From assembly GCF_947492555.1 (NCBI RefSeq), contig NZ_CANLNE010000002.1:111001-175000 (forward strand): DNA of 64,000 nt, read 5' to 3'. Positions 26,941 through 35,701 of the stretch are shown one piece after another; position 1 is the stretch's first letter; each line of letters begins with the position of its first letter. Source of the DNA: an uncultured Roseobacter sp. (GTDB lineage: Bacteria; Pseudomonadota; Alphaproteobacteria; Rhodobacterales; Rhodobacteraceae). The notes beneath the pieces were generated by a model. The model did not search any database, was not told the DNA's origin, and saw nothing but the letters and a program-made list of their open reading frames with translations. The translations under genes and the position numbers were made by a program.

Positions 26941-27125
26941 CTAAAATACTCCGAAAAAAACAACTTGCTATGAGTTTGATGAGAACGCGCTCAACAAGCA
27001 ATCCTGCAAATGCTGTAGTTCGAATACTGCACGCAGGACGCGGATCTTACAGCATCTGCACGATATCCGGCACCGCGGGCGTTGGTCTAAGCTGACTTCA
27101 TCACATCAACATGGAGGATGGCACA

Positions 27126-27539
27126 ATGACACAATACGAAACCGCAAAGGCATTTTTCGAAGCCTGCGAAACCGGCAAGGGATGGCAGGGTTGCAAAACA
27201 TATTGCCACGAAGGTGCTACCTTTTCATGTCAAGCTGATGCGTTGAGACAAACGACGACACTCGCCGCCTATGCCGACTGGATGAAGGGGCTTTTAACGC
27301 CCGTACCGGATGGCCGTTACAAACTGACGGGTTTTGCGCTGGACTACGCGAGGGGCACTGTCGTTGCTGCCGCCGAATTCCACGGAACGCAAACGGGTGA
27401 AGGCGGACCAGTCGCACCAACTGGCAAATCCGTGGTCTCGGATTACGCATACATTATGCAGTTCGATGGCGATAAGATCAGCCACATGACCAAGATTTGG
27501 AACGACGTACACGCGCTGCGCGGACTTGGCTGGGCGTGA
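27126..27539 (+). CDS. SnoaL-like (NTF2 fold) protein
   Basis: A 137-residue single-domain protein with the SnoaL/NTF2-like pattern: AKAFFEACETGKGWQGCKTYCHEGATFSCQ, YADWMKGLL, then SDYAYIMQFDGDKISHMTKIWND. The family includes cyclases, isomerases and binding proteins, and function cannot be set. ATG at 27126 has GGAGG 8 nt upstream. Its stop codon overlaps the start of the MFS gene (TGATG), so they are co-translated. Confidence 0.8.
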   Translation: MTQYETAKAFFEACETGKGWQGCKTYCHEGATFSCQADALRQTTTLAAYADWMKGLLTPVPDGRYKLTGFALDYARGTVVAAAEFHGTQTGEGGPVAPTGKSVVSDYAYIMQFDGDKISHMTKIWNDVHALRGLGWA

Positions 27540-28711
27540 TGCGCTGGTGCATTTTGAGCTTACTTTTTCTGGCCCGTATCGGGCTTGGCTTCCAGTTTCA
27601 AACCGTGGCGTCCGTGGGTAACGATCTGGTCGTTGCCTTCGGGCTGAACTATGTTGATATCGGTTTCTTGATCGGGCTGTTCATGGCACCGGGATTGGTT
27701 CTGGCCATCCCCGCCGGGTATTGGGGACGCTACGTATCAGATCGCGTTATGGTGGTGTTTGGGTTGAGCGCATTGGCTGCGGGTGGGGCCGCGTCCTCCC
27801 TTGCAACAGATAGCTGGACCATTGGGATGGGCCGGGTCTTTGCCGGGATTGGTTTTCTGTTCACCTCGCTTTATTTCACCAAGATGGTCGCGGATTGGTT
27901 CGAAGGCCGCGAGATCGCGACGGCCATGAGCATCCTCGTCATGTCCTGGCCTTTCGGCATCGCAATGGGGCAAGTCGGCCATGCTTGGCTTTCCCAGACA
28001 TATGGCTGGCAGGTCCCGTTTCAGGCGGCCTCAGTCTATTGCCTGATCGCAGCCCTCGGCGTCTTTCTGTTGTACCGCCCGCCACACGATTTGCCGCACG
28101 CAGATAGCGGCAAACGGGTCATAATGACCGCGCAAGAATGGCGTCTGATCTTCTGTGCCGCTGCCGCATGGGGCGTGTTTAATGCCGCCTATGTCACCTA
28201 TCTCGCCTTTGGGCCGAAGGTTCTTGAGAACCACGGCCAATCCGCCATCGCCGCCGCTGGCATCATCAGCATCGGCAGCTGGATCATGATCTTTTCCGGT
28301 GCGGTCTGCGGGCAGATCGTAGATCGCTTTGGTGGGCGGAATACTGTTTTGGTGTTCTGCATGGGTGGCGCAATCGCTGCGCTCCTACTGCTCAGCCTGC
28401 CGGGCGCCAGCTTCGGTGCAAGTATGCTATTTGGTCTAATCGGCATGGCCCCGGCTGGCGTTATCATGGCAATGGCAGGGCAGGCCATGCGGCCTCAGGT
28501 CAGGGCCTTCGGCATGGGGATTTTCTTTACGGTTTACTACGCGATCATGTTGGTCACGCCACCCGTCGCAGGCGCGATCCTTGATGCGACAGGCAATGCG
28601 CGGGGGCCACTTTGGCTTGCAATGATCCTCTTCGCAACGGTGGTTCCGCTTGGCATCGCGTTTCAGTTTCTCAAGGGTGCACCCCTTACAGGTCAGGAGA
28701 AGACAGTGTGA
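27539..28711 (+). CDS. Major facilitator superfamily transporter
   Basis: A 390-residue carrier with 12 hydrophobic segments. It opens with LSLLFLARIGLGFQFQTVASVG and has the loop 2-3 motif GYWGRYVSDRVMVVFG. The pattern is that of cyanate/organic-anion-type MFS carriers, but substrate is not recognisable. It starts within the stop codon of the SnoaL-like gene and is followed by a DUF1185 gene, suggesting uptake or export of a small acid handled by the neighbours. Confidence 0.85.
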   Translation: MRWCILSLLFLARIGLGFQFQTVASVGNDLVVAFGLNYVDIGFLIGLFMAPGLVLAIPAGYWGRYVSDRVMVVFGLSALAAGGAASSLATDSWTIGMGRVFAGIGFLFTSLYFTKMVADWFEGREIATAMSILVMSWPFGIAMGQVGHAWLSQTYGWQVPFQAASVYCLIAALGVFLLYRPPHDLPHADSGKRVIMTAQEWRLIFCAAAAWGVFNAAYVTYLAFGPKVLENHGQSAIAAAGIISIGSWIMIFSGAVCGQIVDRFGGRNTVLVFCMGGAIAALLLLSLPGASFGASMLFGLIGMAPAGVIMAMAGQAMRPQVRAFGMGIFFTVYYAIMLVTPPVAGAILDATGNARGPLWLAMILFATVVPLGIAFQFLKGAPLTGQEKTV

Positions 28712-28713
28712 CT

Positions 28714-29259
28714 ATGGACGCTCGAAAAACGGTATTCACCAAGGAAATCATCACTGCAGATGAAATGGGTGTGGTCTGTGACCGGATCACGCGCGTTGCC
28801 GCGATGGCGGTTTTCAGGAACCCATTCGCCGGGATGCATCAAGACGACCTGTCGCCCCTATTCGACGTTGGCGCGCAGCTTGGCCAATCGCTGACTGAGG
28901 AGCTTGTGAACATGTTGGAGCGGCCTCCAGTTTGCTACGGAAAAGCGGCCCTTGTCGGGTCGGCTGGCACGATGGAGCATGGTGCCGCTGTGTTGCACCC
29001 CGCGCTTGGCAAACCTGTGCGCGCAACCGTTGGTGGCGGGAAATCCCTGATGCCTTCCAACCACAAAGTCGGGGCTTTGGCCGGGTCCATTGATTTGCCA
29101 CTGGGTCATAAAGACGAGGCATGGTCATTTGATCACATCGACACGATGACCCTCTGCGTGCCAGACGCACCCCGCGCAGACGAGGTTGTACTTTGTATTG
29201 GACTGTCGGACGGAACACGCGCACATCCGCGTGTTGGCAAAGGCCCAAGTCCCTCTTGA
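28714..29259 (+). CDS. Amino acid synthesis family protein (DUF1185)
   Basis: A 181-residue protein with segments GKAALVGSAGTMEHGAAVLHP, VGGGKSLMPSNHKVG, DEAWSFDHIDTMTL and PRADEVVLCIGLSDGTRAHPRVG, characteristic of DUF1185. Members adopt a Bacillus-chorismate-mutase-like fold and are often found in amino-acid or heterocycle degradation clusters; biochemical function is unclear. The ATG at 28714 is 2 bp after the MFS stop codon, and GTG at 28708 is an alternative. It closes a SnoaL-MFS-DUF1185 unit. Confidence 0.75.
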   Translation: MDARKTVFTKEIITADEMGVVCDRITRVAAMAVFRNPFAGMHQDDLSPLFDVGAQLGQSLTEELVNMLERPPVCYGKAALVGSAGTMEHGAAVLHPALGKPVRATVGGGKSLMPSNHKVGALAGSIDLPLGHKDEAWSFDHIDTMTLCVPDAPRADEVVLCIGLSDGTRAHPRVGKGPSPS

Positions 29260-29556
29260 TCAGATATTCTGTCTTTAAGCTGCCATTGGTAACAAGCGCA
29301 GCATTGGTGACTGCGGGGTCGAAGCAGATAACGGCGACGGTGCAGCACCCCGCCTGCCCTACACGTAGCCTTGGATCTTGACGGCCCCAAGCCGACGTCC
29401 AGCAGGGGGTAGCGAATGCTGCGGTCGCAACCCATATTGCCGCCATGCGCTGCAAGTATTCGGTTTCGACGTTTGTCGAGGTCTGGACCGCGGAACGAAC
29501 GCGCCATTCGACAAGTATCGCGAGACACCATCTCAGGCGCATGCTAGCCCTATGGA
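29260..29556. other. Gap with no supported gene
   Basis: About 300 bp between DUF1185 and the EamA gene. A minus-strand frame stays open through it (with segments such as NVETEYLQRMAAIW and AVTNAALVTNGSLKTEYL) and looks mildly protein-like, but it continues antisense to the DUF1185 gene, has no usable start and matches nothing I recognise. A decayed gene fragment is possible. Confidence 0.4.
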
Positions 29557-30483
29557 ATGACGACAACTTGCACTGAATCTCGGCCAGCTGTTCCACAGAC
29601 CGTCGCGACTATAGGAGTGCTTTTCGCATCAATCTGTTTTGGGTTGGTTCCTTACTTCAGCCGGGGACTGACTGAGCAGGGCGTTGCACCTCATACTGTT
29701 GCATTCTATCGCTACATTGTCGCGGCAGTGGTGCTATGCCCTGTCCTCTTTGCGAACCGAAAAGCGTGGCGACAGATCGCGTGGGGCCTTTCCGCCGGGG
29801 CAGTTATGGGACTTGGGTGGATAGGGTATGTAACGGCATTAGAGACGTTGCCTGCGTCTACCGTAGGTGTGCTCTACATGACGTATCCGGTGTTCACCAT
29901 TGTCATCGCCTGGGCCTTGTTTGCCGATGCCCCGACACGGCGCGCCTCGATGGCCTCTGGCCTGATCGTGCTGGCCGCAATCATCGCAGGATCACCGGCC
30001 TCTGTCCCCATTGAGCACATGCCGCTTTTGGTGATGTCGCTCGCAGCTCCCTTCGGTTTCGGTTTCGGGATTTGCGTACTGGTGTATAAACTGTCCCAGA
30101 TCGCTCCACTCGCACGAATTGCCTCGGTTTCGTTGGGGTCTGTTCTTGGTCTTGCACCGCTTGTTCTGAGTTCTGAAGTTGCCGAATTGCTCCCCGGGGA
30201 TCGGACTGATTGGCTGTTAATCGTCGGAATCGGCCTGGTCACAGCGCTTGTCCCACAACTCATTTACACCGTCTGCTCGCCCGTGATTGGTGCATCCCAG
30301 ACTGCCGTTGTCGGCAGCGTGGAATTGCCCACCATGTTTGCGGTTGGATTTCTTGCATTCGGCGAGGCGATCACAGCGCCCCAGGCTATCGCCTGCGCTT
30401 TGGTGCTTGGCGCGGTTGCCATAACGAAAAGTCGAAAAGCGCGTACCGTTTCGACCGTTCTCGCCAAGAGTCCAAAGCAGTGA
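29557..30483 (+). CDS. EamA/DMT-family transporter
   Basis: A 308-residue membrane protein made of two EamA repeats of five helices each. Family signs are GLVPYFSRGLTEQGVAPHTVAFYRYIVAA near the start, ALETLPASTVGVLYMTYPVFTIVIAWALF closing repeat 1, and VVGSVELPTMFAVGFLAFGEAITAPQAIACALVLGAV closing repeat 2. Such proteins usually export amino acids or related metabolites. Substrate is unknown and it stands alone between unrelated units. Confidence 0.88.
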   Translation: MTTTCTESRPAVPQTVATIGVLFASICFGLVPYFSRGLTEQGVAPHTVAFYRYIVAAVVLCPVLFANRKAWRQIAWGLSAGAVMGLGWIGYVTALETLPASTVGVLYMTYPVFTIVIAWALFADAPTRRASMASGLIVLAAIIAGSPASVPIEHMPLLVMSLAAPFGFGFGICVLVYKLSQIAPLARIASVSLGSVLGLAPLVLSSEVAELLPGDRTDWLLIVGIGLVTALVPQLIYTVCSPVIGASQTAVVGSVELPTMFAVGFLAFGEAITAPQAIACALVLGAVAITKSRKARTVSTVLAKSPKQ

Positions 30484-30621
30484 CTCTGGGCCCATTGCTG
30501 ACCTGGGATGGGGGCAGCGCAATATCCGGTCCTCGCCGCCAGGACGGCTGCCACTGGCGGCCCTGACCAGCCACTGACCGTCCCATCCAGCGCTGCGGTG
30601 CAACTTCCGCGAAACGGACCT

Positions 30622-30840
30622 TTAGCTCAGCGTTTTTCGCATCAATACAAAGGGGCCTTCATCGTGCATTTGGAATTCTGAATAATCATAACCAAGAGCG
30701 GTGTAGAAACTCTGCGCAGTAAGCGAGGAATGAAGCGTGACTTCCGAAAGTGCATTTTCCTGCACTAACTCTTCCATATACTCAACAAGCATCTTTGGTT
30801 CCTCTCTTTTTGCTTTTCTCCTTCCCATGAACGGATTCAT
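30622..30840 (-). pseudogene. GNAT acetyltransferase C-terminal fragment
   Basis: Seventy-two codons ending EVTLHSSLTAQSFYTALGYDYSEFQMHDEG and FVLMRKTL, which matches the last third of GNAT acetyltransferases (the part after the acetyl-CoA-binding loop). The acetyl-CoA-binding R/Q-x-x-G-x-G/A loop and the first two thirds of the fold are missing, so it cannot be active. It ends against the TetR control region, suggesting truncation by recombination there. Confidence 0.6.
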
Positions 30841-30860
30841 CCATGGAAGGTCTTGAATAG

Positions 30861-30878
30861 ATGTCTCATATGAGACAT
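30861..30878. promoter_or_regulatory. Perfect 18-bp palindrome, TetR operator
   Basis: ATGTCTCATATGAGACAT is a perfect palindrome, followed at 30882 by a further half-site GTCTCAT. It lies just upstream of the tetR start codon at 30888, the usual place for an autoregulatory TetR operator. It covers an in-frame ATG at 30861, which argues against that being the real start. Confidence 0.75.
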
Positions 30879-30887
30879 ATTAGTCTC

Positions 30888-31445
30888 ATGAATCGAATTA
30901 GACCAACAACTCGAGACGCGATCATCGAAGCCGCCTTCGAGGTTTTCTCAGAAAACCAAGCGGCTTCGCTTAGCGACATCGCACAGCGTGCAGGTGTAGG
31001 CCGCGCGACGCTGCATCGGCACTTTCCTGGTAGACCCGAGCTGATGCGCGCTTTGGCCAAGACTGCGATGGCAGAACTCGATAACGCTGTCGACGAGGCA
31101 ACAGCCGACGCATCGAGCTATGCAGAGGGCTTTCGCCTTTCCCTGGTTGCAACTGTGCCGCTGGCGAATCGGCAATGGTTCCTGGCCAACGAAGGGCTGG
31201 AAGCAGACCCTGAGATTGCCGCCGCTTACGACGCGAGCCTCGAAGAGCTTCGGCGTGATGTCGAGGAAGCAAAGAAGGAAGGCGCCTTCGACGCGAATGT
31301 GCCGACAGCATGGATCGTCCAAGCCTATGAAAACCTCACCTATGCAGCGTGGTCCCTTGTCCGATCAGGCGAAGCGACACCGAAACAAGCGGCGGATTTG
31401 GCCTGGCGAACGCTGTCTCAAGGATTGAAAGGAAGCACCCAATGA
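30888..31445 (+). CDS. TetR-family transcriptional regulator
   Basis: A 185-residue repressor with an N-terminal HTH, RDAIIEAAFEVFSENQAASLSDIAQRAGVGRATLHRHFPGRPELMRAL, and a helical ligand-binding domain. ATG at 30888 is chosen because the earlier ATG lies in a perfect palindrome that is best read as operator. Its stop codon overlaps the start of the sterol-desaturase-family gene by 4 bp, so both form one autoregulated unit. Confidence 0.88.
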   Translation: MNRIRPTTRDAIIEAAFEVFSENQAASLSDIAQRAGVGRATLHRHFPGRPELMRALAKTAMAELDNAVDEATADASSYAEGFRLSLVATVPLANRQWFLANEGLEADPEIAAAYDASLEELRRDVEEAKKEGAFDANVPTAWIVQAYENLTYAAWSLVRSGEATPKQAADLAWRTLSQGLKGSTQ

Positions 31446-32296
31446 GCCTGGAAAATCTTACGATTCAGATCGATGACGCGTTCTTCCTCATCGGTGCCGC
31501 GATCCTGCTGATCGAGATTGCCGAGATGGTGTTCAAGGGCGAGTTCAGGGCAAGGACATTCGGTGAAATGCTAGCGAGTGCATCGACGCAAATCCCGTAC
31601 CTATTGGTTGAAACCTTCATCTTGACCGGGGCCTACGGTCTCTACTGGATTATTGCCCAGGGGCTTCCTTGGACAATCCCGGTGACCTGGTGGAGCTTGC
31701 TCATCATCGTCCTGCTGGCGGACATCACCTATTATTGGGAACACCGCATTGCGCATGAGGTGCGCCTGCTTTGGACACAGCACGCTGTGCATCATTCGTC
31801 CCGAGACATGAACATCATCACGGGTGTCCGGTTTGGTCCGCTGGAGGGTGTGTGGTCGCTCATTGCTCATATCCCCCTAGCGCTCATGGGCTTTCCACCG
31901 GAGGCAATCATCTTTGGGGTGATCTCCGTACTGGCCTATCAGACATGGCTGCACACCGAGCTGATAAGTAAGTTGGGGCCGCTCGAAAGTGTTCTGAACA
32001 CCCCTTCGCACCACCGGGTCCATCATGGTTGCGATGATAAGTATCTCGACAAGAACTACGGTGGCATCCTGATTGTTTGGGATCGGATTTGGGGGACGTT
32101 TCAGGTTGAAGAAGAAACCCCGCGCTATGGCCTGAAGCGCGACTTCAACAGCCAGAACCCAATCAAGGTGTGGTTCTCGGAATGGCCCGATCTTCTCCGA
32201 GATGTTCGTCGCTCCAAAAGTGTGAGCGAAGCCATCTCCGTTCTCTTTCGCGCACCCGGTTGGTCGCAAAAGGAACAACCAACGACTGAAAGCTGA
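31442..32296 (+). CDS. Sterol desaturase / fatty acid hydroxylase family membrane protein
   Basis: A 284-residue membrane di-iron oxygenase. The His boxes are visible: WEHRIAHE (HxxxH), QHAVHHSS (HxxHH), HTELI, and a final HHRVHHGCDDKYLDKNYGG. Three to four hydrophobic segments flank them. The family uses oxygen to desaturate or hydroxylate lipids, sterols or carotenoids; the substrate here cannot be told. It is translationally coupled to the TetR gene. It is the last intact gene before the island. Confidence 0.88.
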   Translation: MSLENLTIQIDDAFFLIGAAILLIEIAEMVFKGEFRARTFGEMLASASTQIPYLLVETFILTGAYGLYWIIAQGLPWTIPVTWWSLLIIVLLADITYYWEHRIAHEVRLLWTQHAVHHSSRDMNIITGVRFGPLEGVWSLIAHIPLALMGFPPEAIIFGVISVLAYQTWLHTELISKLGPLESVLNTPSHHRVHHGCDDKYLDKNYGGILIVWDRIWGTFQVEEETPRYGLKRDFNSQNPIKVWFSEWPDLLRDVRRSKSVSEAISVLFRAPGWSQKEQPTTES

Positions 32297-32421
32297 GGTT
32301 AAGCGCCATACCAGCGGCTTGTGTTTCAAACTCGCCGTCTTGCCCCCACAATGGCACGCAACCCGGTTCTGCTGCCGCTACTCGCGCCAGAACGCAGCCC
32401 GGTGCATCGTCGCTCGCAAGA

Positions 32422-32670
32422 ATGCCGGAGGCGACGGAAGTTGTCCGATCCCTGATCGATAAGATCGTTCTGACACCAGATGTAGGCGAGAACCGTATGT
32501 TATCTAATCTTCATGGATCACTCGCGGGTATCATTGGGATGGCCACACAAGAGAAAGCCAAACCACGACTGACGGACCATGCGATTGCGCAGCAGAAAGC
32601 GGTGATTGACGGGTCTAAAAACAACAGAAGCGCCCCAGATTTGGCATCTGTTGGCGCTTCGGAAGTTTAG
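32422..32670 (+). pseudogene. C-terminal remnant of a large serine recombinase
   Basis: The 82 codons contain EVVRSLIDKIVLTPDVGENRMLSNLHGSLAGIIGMAT, the typical C-terminus of large serine recombinases (compare the intact one at 48684-50306, which has IDTIQGLIDHIKVTPT and VELHGELGAILEM at the same place). The catalytic, recombinase and zinc-ribbon parts are gone. It ends in a hairpin and the 13-bp tRNA-fMet repeat, as the intact gene does, so it is probably what is left of an earlier element that used the same site. Confidence 0.7.
32627..32660. terminator. Hairpin next to the left attachment repeat
   Basis: GAAGCGCC and CAGAT pair with ATCTG and GGCGCTTC, with small bulges and the loop TTGGC. 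The hairpin ends 11 bp before the att repeat. The intact tRNA-fMet at the right end has a hairpin at the same distance, so this was probably the terminator of tRNA-fMet in an earlier integration state. Confidence 0.5.
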
Positions 32671-32671
32671 T

Positions 32672-32684
32672 TGGTTGCGGGAGT
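32672..32684. repeat. Left attachment site of the island (att, 13 bp)
   Basis: TGGTTGCGGGAGT is identical to 50263-50275, the 3' end (acceptor stem, discriminator and CCA, antisense) of tRNA-fMet, and in the same orientation. The two copies bound the 17.6-kb island. Confidence 0.65.
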
Positions 32685-32922
32685 TCGTCACTACCGAAAG
32701 CGAACAGTCTTCGCTCTCGAAGTCTGAGACATTTAAATCTAATGCTTCCCGAAGTAAACGATCTGATCAAAGCAACATAATTAGCACTAAATGTAGTGGA
32801 TATCCTGCGCATCTTCGAAGAAGTGTCCAATAAGCGGTTTTAAGAAGCCCCTGTATTTCAAGGATATTTTGAGCATAAAAAATCTTGACATGGGGGTAAG
32901 CGGAAAAGAATCATCTCTAGAC

Positions 32923-34332
32923 CTAGACAGACCATGCAGGAACATAACGTGCGTACTTTCTGGAACCTGCAACGGTCGGATCGGCGACAACCAAACCAGC
33001 ATCAACGGTCGCCTTGATTATCCTTGATACAGTCTTCTTACCACTATCATCATCAAATCCAAACCTTCGACACAAAGATTCATTCGTCATCTGCTCCCTC
33101 ATCACATGCTTCAACCCACAATGCTGATAACAGGCTCGGATTTTGTCGTCAGCGGTCATTTGTGTGAAACGTCGAGGACCATGAACCACGACAGTAGTAG
33201 ACTCAAAGGAAGACAAGAATTCTGGAGCAGGTAGCTGAAAGAATTCAGCGGTCTCAACCAACCTGTCGATTCCACTGCTTCGTTCTTCACAAATATTGAA
33301 TTGGTTCATCGCCCAAGCAAGTTGCTCATTCCTCGACTTGTGAGCGTCGATAAAGCGTTCCACGGGAACAATGGGGACGCCGGGGTTGGATACCTCCAAT
33401 CGGTTCAGGTAAATTTCAAAAATCGGTCCGGTGCCCGTTGCATAGAAGTCCTGGTGGATCAACGCATTCGCCAGTATCTCACGCAATGGTCTCTCAGGCA
33501 GAAGCGGCACTGTCTTTCGCAGCGCATCCTCAACCACTTCATTCTGTGGAATGTGTGTCATACACTCACGAACCAGTCCCTGAAATCCGACCGCATATCC
33601 ACGCTGACCAATAATATCGTGCCTCGTGTCGAGTTTGTTGTTCCCGTTGTAAACGATAAGACGGGGAGCCTTACGGCTTAGCCCGGAGAACTTCGTGAGG
33701 TCTTTGGCCAACATCATCGCAGCCATGTTCGTCATGTTAAGACGCTTGCCGTCACGGTGGACAAGACGAAGGTTAACCATGTCATTGATGGATTCTTCTA
33801 GGTTATCAGGCTGGGTCGACTTCCGAAGAGAATAGAACGCACCAATATCCAAGAGTTCTTCAACATCACCAGCTTCCAACCCGAAGAGAATGTGCTGCGT
33901 GTCCCATGCGCGACCTTCGTTGAAAATCTCTCTCAAGCGATCTTCAGTCATTGGCACAAGCTCGTCGCCAGACCGCATGTAATACGCACCCTTGAAGTCA
34001 TATGCAGTGCCATTTGGACGGCTCGGTGCGCGAAGAACGAGAACTCGCACACCATCAACGGTTAACTCTTGAACATTTACATTTAACCCCGTGTTTGCCC
34101 GGATATCGCCTTTGAGTTTACCAAGATCAGGGAATGCCTCAGTGCCAACAATCTGGCGTGGAATCTTGTCAGAGACTCCAAAAACAAGATACCCACCTCT
34201 TTCATTGGCCAGAGCGACGCAATACTTAAACATTTTGTTTCGGTCATATTGAGTCTTTGCTTCTTTAAACTCAAGATTTTCGTTTTCTGGATCAGAGTCT
34301 CGCCAACCTTGAAGTGTCTGCTCTGTGATCAT
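32923..34332 (-). CDS. AlbA_2 / HATPase_c_4 helix-turn-helix protein
   Basis: A 469-residue protein of the divergent-AAA/Schlafen-AlbA_2 group. The N-terminal AlbA_2 domain shows NLEFKEAKTQYDRNKMFKYCVALANERGGYLVFGVSD. The middle has a GHKL-ATPase-like region with PLREILANALIHQDFYATGTGPIFEIYLNRLEVSNPG. The C-terminus ends in a winged-helix-like region. The ATG at 34332 is preferred to one 16 codons earlier. Such proteins act as regulators or in defence islands, with roles mostly unknown. It is the first gene inside the left island end, transcribed toward that end. Confidence 0.75.
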   Translation of the reverse strand: MITEQTLQGWRDSDPENENLEFKEAKTQYDRNKMFKYCVALANERGGYLVFGVSDKIPRQIVGTEAFPDLGKLKGDIRANTGLNVNVQELTVDGVRVLVLRAPSRPNGTAYDFKGAYYMRSGDELVPMTEDRLREIFNEGRAWDTQHILFGLEAGDVEELLDIGAFYSLRKSTQPDNLEESINDMVNLRLVHRDGKRLNMTNMAAMMLAKDLTKFSGLSRKAPRLIVYNGNNKLDTRHDIIGQRGYAVGFQGLVRECMTHIPQNEVVEDALRKTVPLLPERPLREILANALIHQDFYATGTGPIFEIYLNRLEVSNPGVPIVPVERFIDAHKSRNEQLAWAMNQFNICEERSSGIDRLVETAEFFQLPAPEFLSSFESTTVVVHGPRRFTQMTADDKIRACYQHCGLKHVMREQMTNESLCRRFGFDDDSGKKTVSRIIKATVDAGLVVADPTVAGSRKYARYVPAWSV

Positions 34333-34580
34333 CGATGTTCCAATCCAATTTGCCCTGTTTCCCGAGACTACATGGCCCATTTCGGCGTTGCCAGCATGAG
34401 ATGAGCTAACAACCTATTCACTTGATACATGAGGTGTTTGCCCTGGGAAGCAGCTTTTTTAACGGTAGTTTTCCGGAGAACGGGTGCGGGCAAAAACCGC
34501 TTCGACCCTTCATCACCTTGATTTTGAATCCAAAGGACCTCGGCTGGGTGAGTCTAATAGCATTGCAAGCGATCCTTGGG

Positions 34581-35162
34581 TTATTGGCTTTGCTTGATCC
34601 GGTGCACCATGCCGACGCTGCACCCGACCAATTTGGCCGTCTGCCGGATACTCTTACCTGAGATCAAGTGCTGACGAACCTCCTTCATCTTATACCCCTG
34701 AAGTGGTGGACGCCCAATCCGCTTTCCCTGGGCTCGTGCCCGCTGCTGCCCGGCAATCACACGTGAACGGGTCGTTGCGATTTCGAATTCAGCAAACACG
34801 CCCAGAAGGCCCAACATGGCTCGGCCCGACGGTGTTGTGGTGTCCAAATTCTGCTGGTGAAGATATAATCCGATGTCCCGGGAACGCAGATCATCCATGA
34901 ACCCCACAAGGTCGCTGAGAGACCGTGACAGCCGATCTACAGACCATGCAGCCACCAGATCAATCTCACGTCGGTTTACGGCCTGCATCATCTGATTGAA
35001 CGCAGGGCGCTGATCTCTACCCTTCGAGCCACTGATACCATCATCAACGAAGGTATGGATGATATCCCATCCGAGACGCCCTCCGGTTTCAGTCAGGTCA
35101 CGCAACTGGTTTTCGGTTGTCTGGTGGTCGGTCGATACACGGGCGTAGATTGCAGTTTTCAT
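34581..35162 (-). CDS. Small serine resolvase/invertase
   Basis: A 193-residue serine recombinase of resolvase size. The catalytic Ser is in AIYARVSTD (residue 10), followed by VDDGISGSKGRDQRPAFNQMM, the LVAAWSVDRLSRSLSDLV block and a C-terminal HTH (GKSIRQTAKLVGCSVGMVHRIKQ). Proteins of this size resolve cointegrates or multimers, or invert short segments, rather than integrate elements. It lies 53 bp downstream of the RAMA-like gene in the same orientation. Its target site may be the repeat-rich DNA at 35769-35917. Confidence 0.9.
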   Translation of the reverse strand: MKTAIYARVSTDHQTTENQLRDLTETGGRLGWDIIHTFVDDGISGSKGRDQRPAFNQMMQAVNRREIDLVAAWSVDRLSRSLSDLVGFMDDLRSRDIGLYLHQQNLDTTTPSGRAMLGLLGVFAEFEIATTRSRVIAGQQRARAQGKRIGRPPLQGYKMKEVRQHLISGKSIRQTAKLVGCSVGMVHRIKQSQ

Positions 35163-35215
35163 CAGATGCATGGTTCCTCGCTGTCAGGGTGGGGTGATCG
35201 ATGCTGGTATTGAAA

Positions 35216-35701
35216 TCACTTCCCCTGCCGCCTCAGATCGTCAGCAAACTTCCAATCGGCCTCACCGGGGAACTGAACATAGATGTCCCGCCATGCATTG
35301 CGGTTTGTATTGTTGGCCACCGACCGGGCAAATTCGGATGGTGACAAATCCTGTGACCCGAACCTGAGGCGTTCATGTTGAATGTATGCGTAATGGGCCT
35401 CACCACGGTAGGTCATTCGAATTTGACTGCCATTGGGCAGAAACAGGTTCTGCCACTGATACCCCCGGCTCGGGTTACCGTACTTCTTGAAAAACTCCTG
35501 ATCCGTGTCCTGGGCCTGACGCTCAATGTATTCTGCCGACCAGATCGAGGGGTCACCCTTCGTCGCCTCCAGGAAATCCTGCACCTGGTTCTCGACATAC
35601 ACAGACACATCTGATCGGCCTGAACGTCGGATCAACTCAGCAAACAGGTCGGCACGAAGCGGCACATATACGTAGTCGGTTGGGTTGGTTGAGATGCTCA
35701 T
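35216..35701 (-). CDS. Putative modified-DNA reader (RAMA-like) protein
   Basis: A 161-residue protein. The first 50 residues look like a short regulator-type helical segment (VYVPLRADLFAELIRRSG). The C-terminal 75 residues (LPNGSQIRMTYRGEAHYAYIQHERLRFG, then SPSEFARSVANNTNRNAWRDIYV) follow the RAMA domain pattern: a G..L...Y.G..A.V strand set, an SPS..A motif and a final N.W. RAMA domains are predicted to read modified bases and occur with restriction and mobile elements. The match is by eye and not certain. It precedes the resolvase and may work with it. Confidence 0.5.
   Translation of the reverse strand: MSISTNPTDYVYVPLRADLFAELIRRSGRSDVSVYVENQVQDFLEATKGDPSIWSAEYIERQAQDTDQEFFKKYGNPSRGYQWQNLFLPNGSQIRMTYRGEAHYAYIQHERLRFGSQDLSPSEFARSVANNTNRNAWRDIYVQFPGEADWKFADDLRRQGK

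Noticed and set aside
28814..29596. 260-codon minus-strand frame
   Set aside because: Mostly antisense to the DUF1185 gene, and no motif or start is convincing; only noted as a possible remnant in the gap.
34581..35162. The small resolvase as integrase of the island
   Set aside because: It is of resolvase/invertase size and far from either att copy; the large recombinase beside tRNA-fMet fits better.
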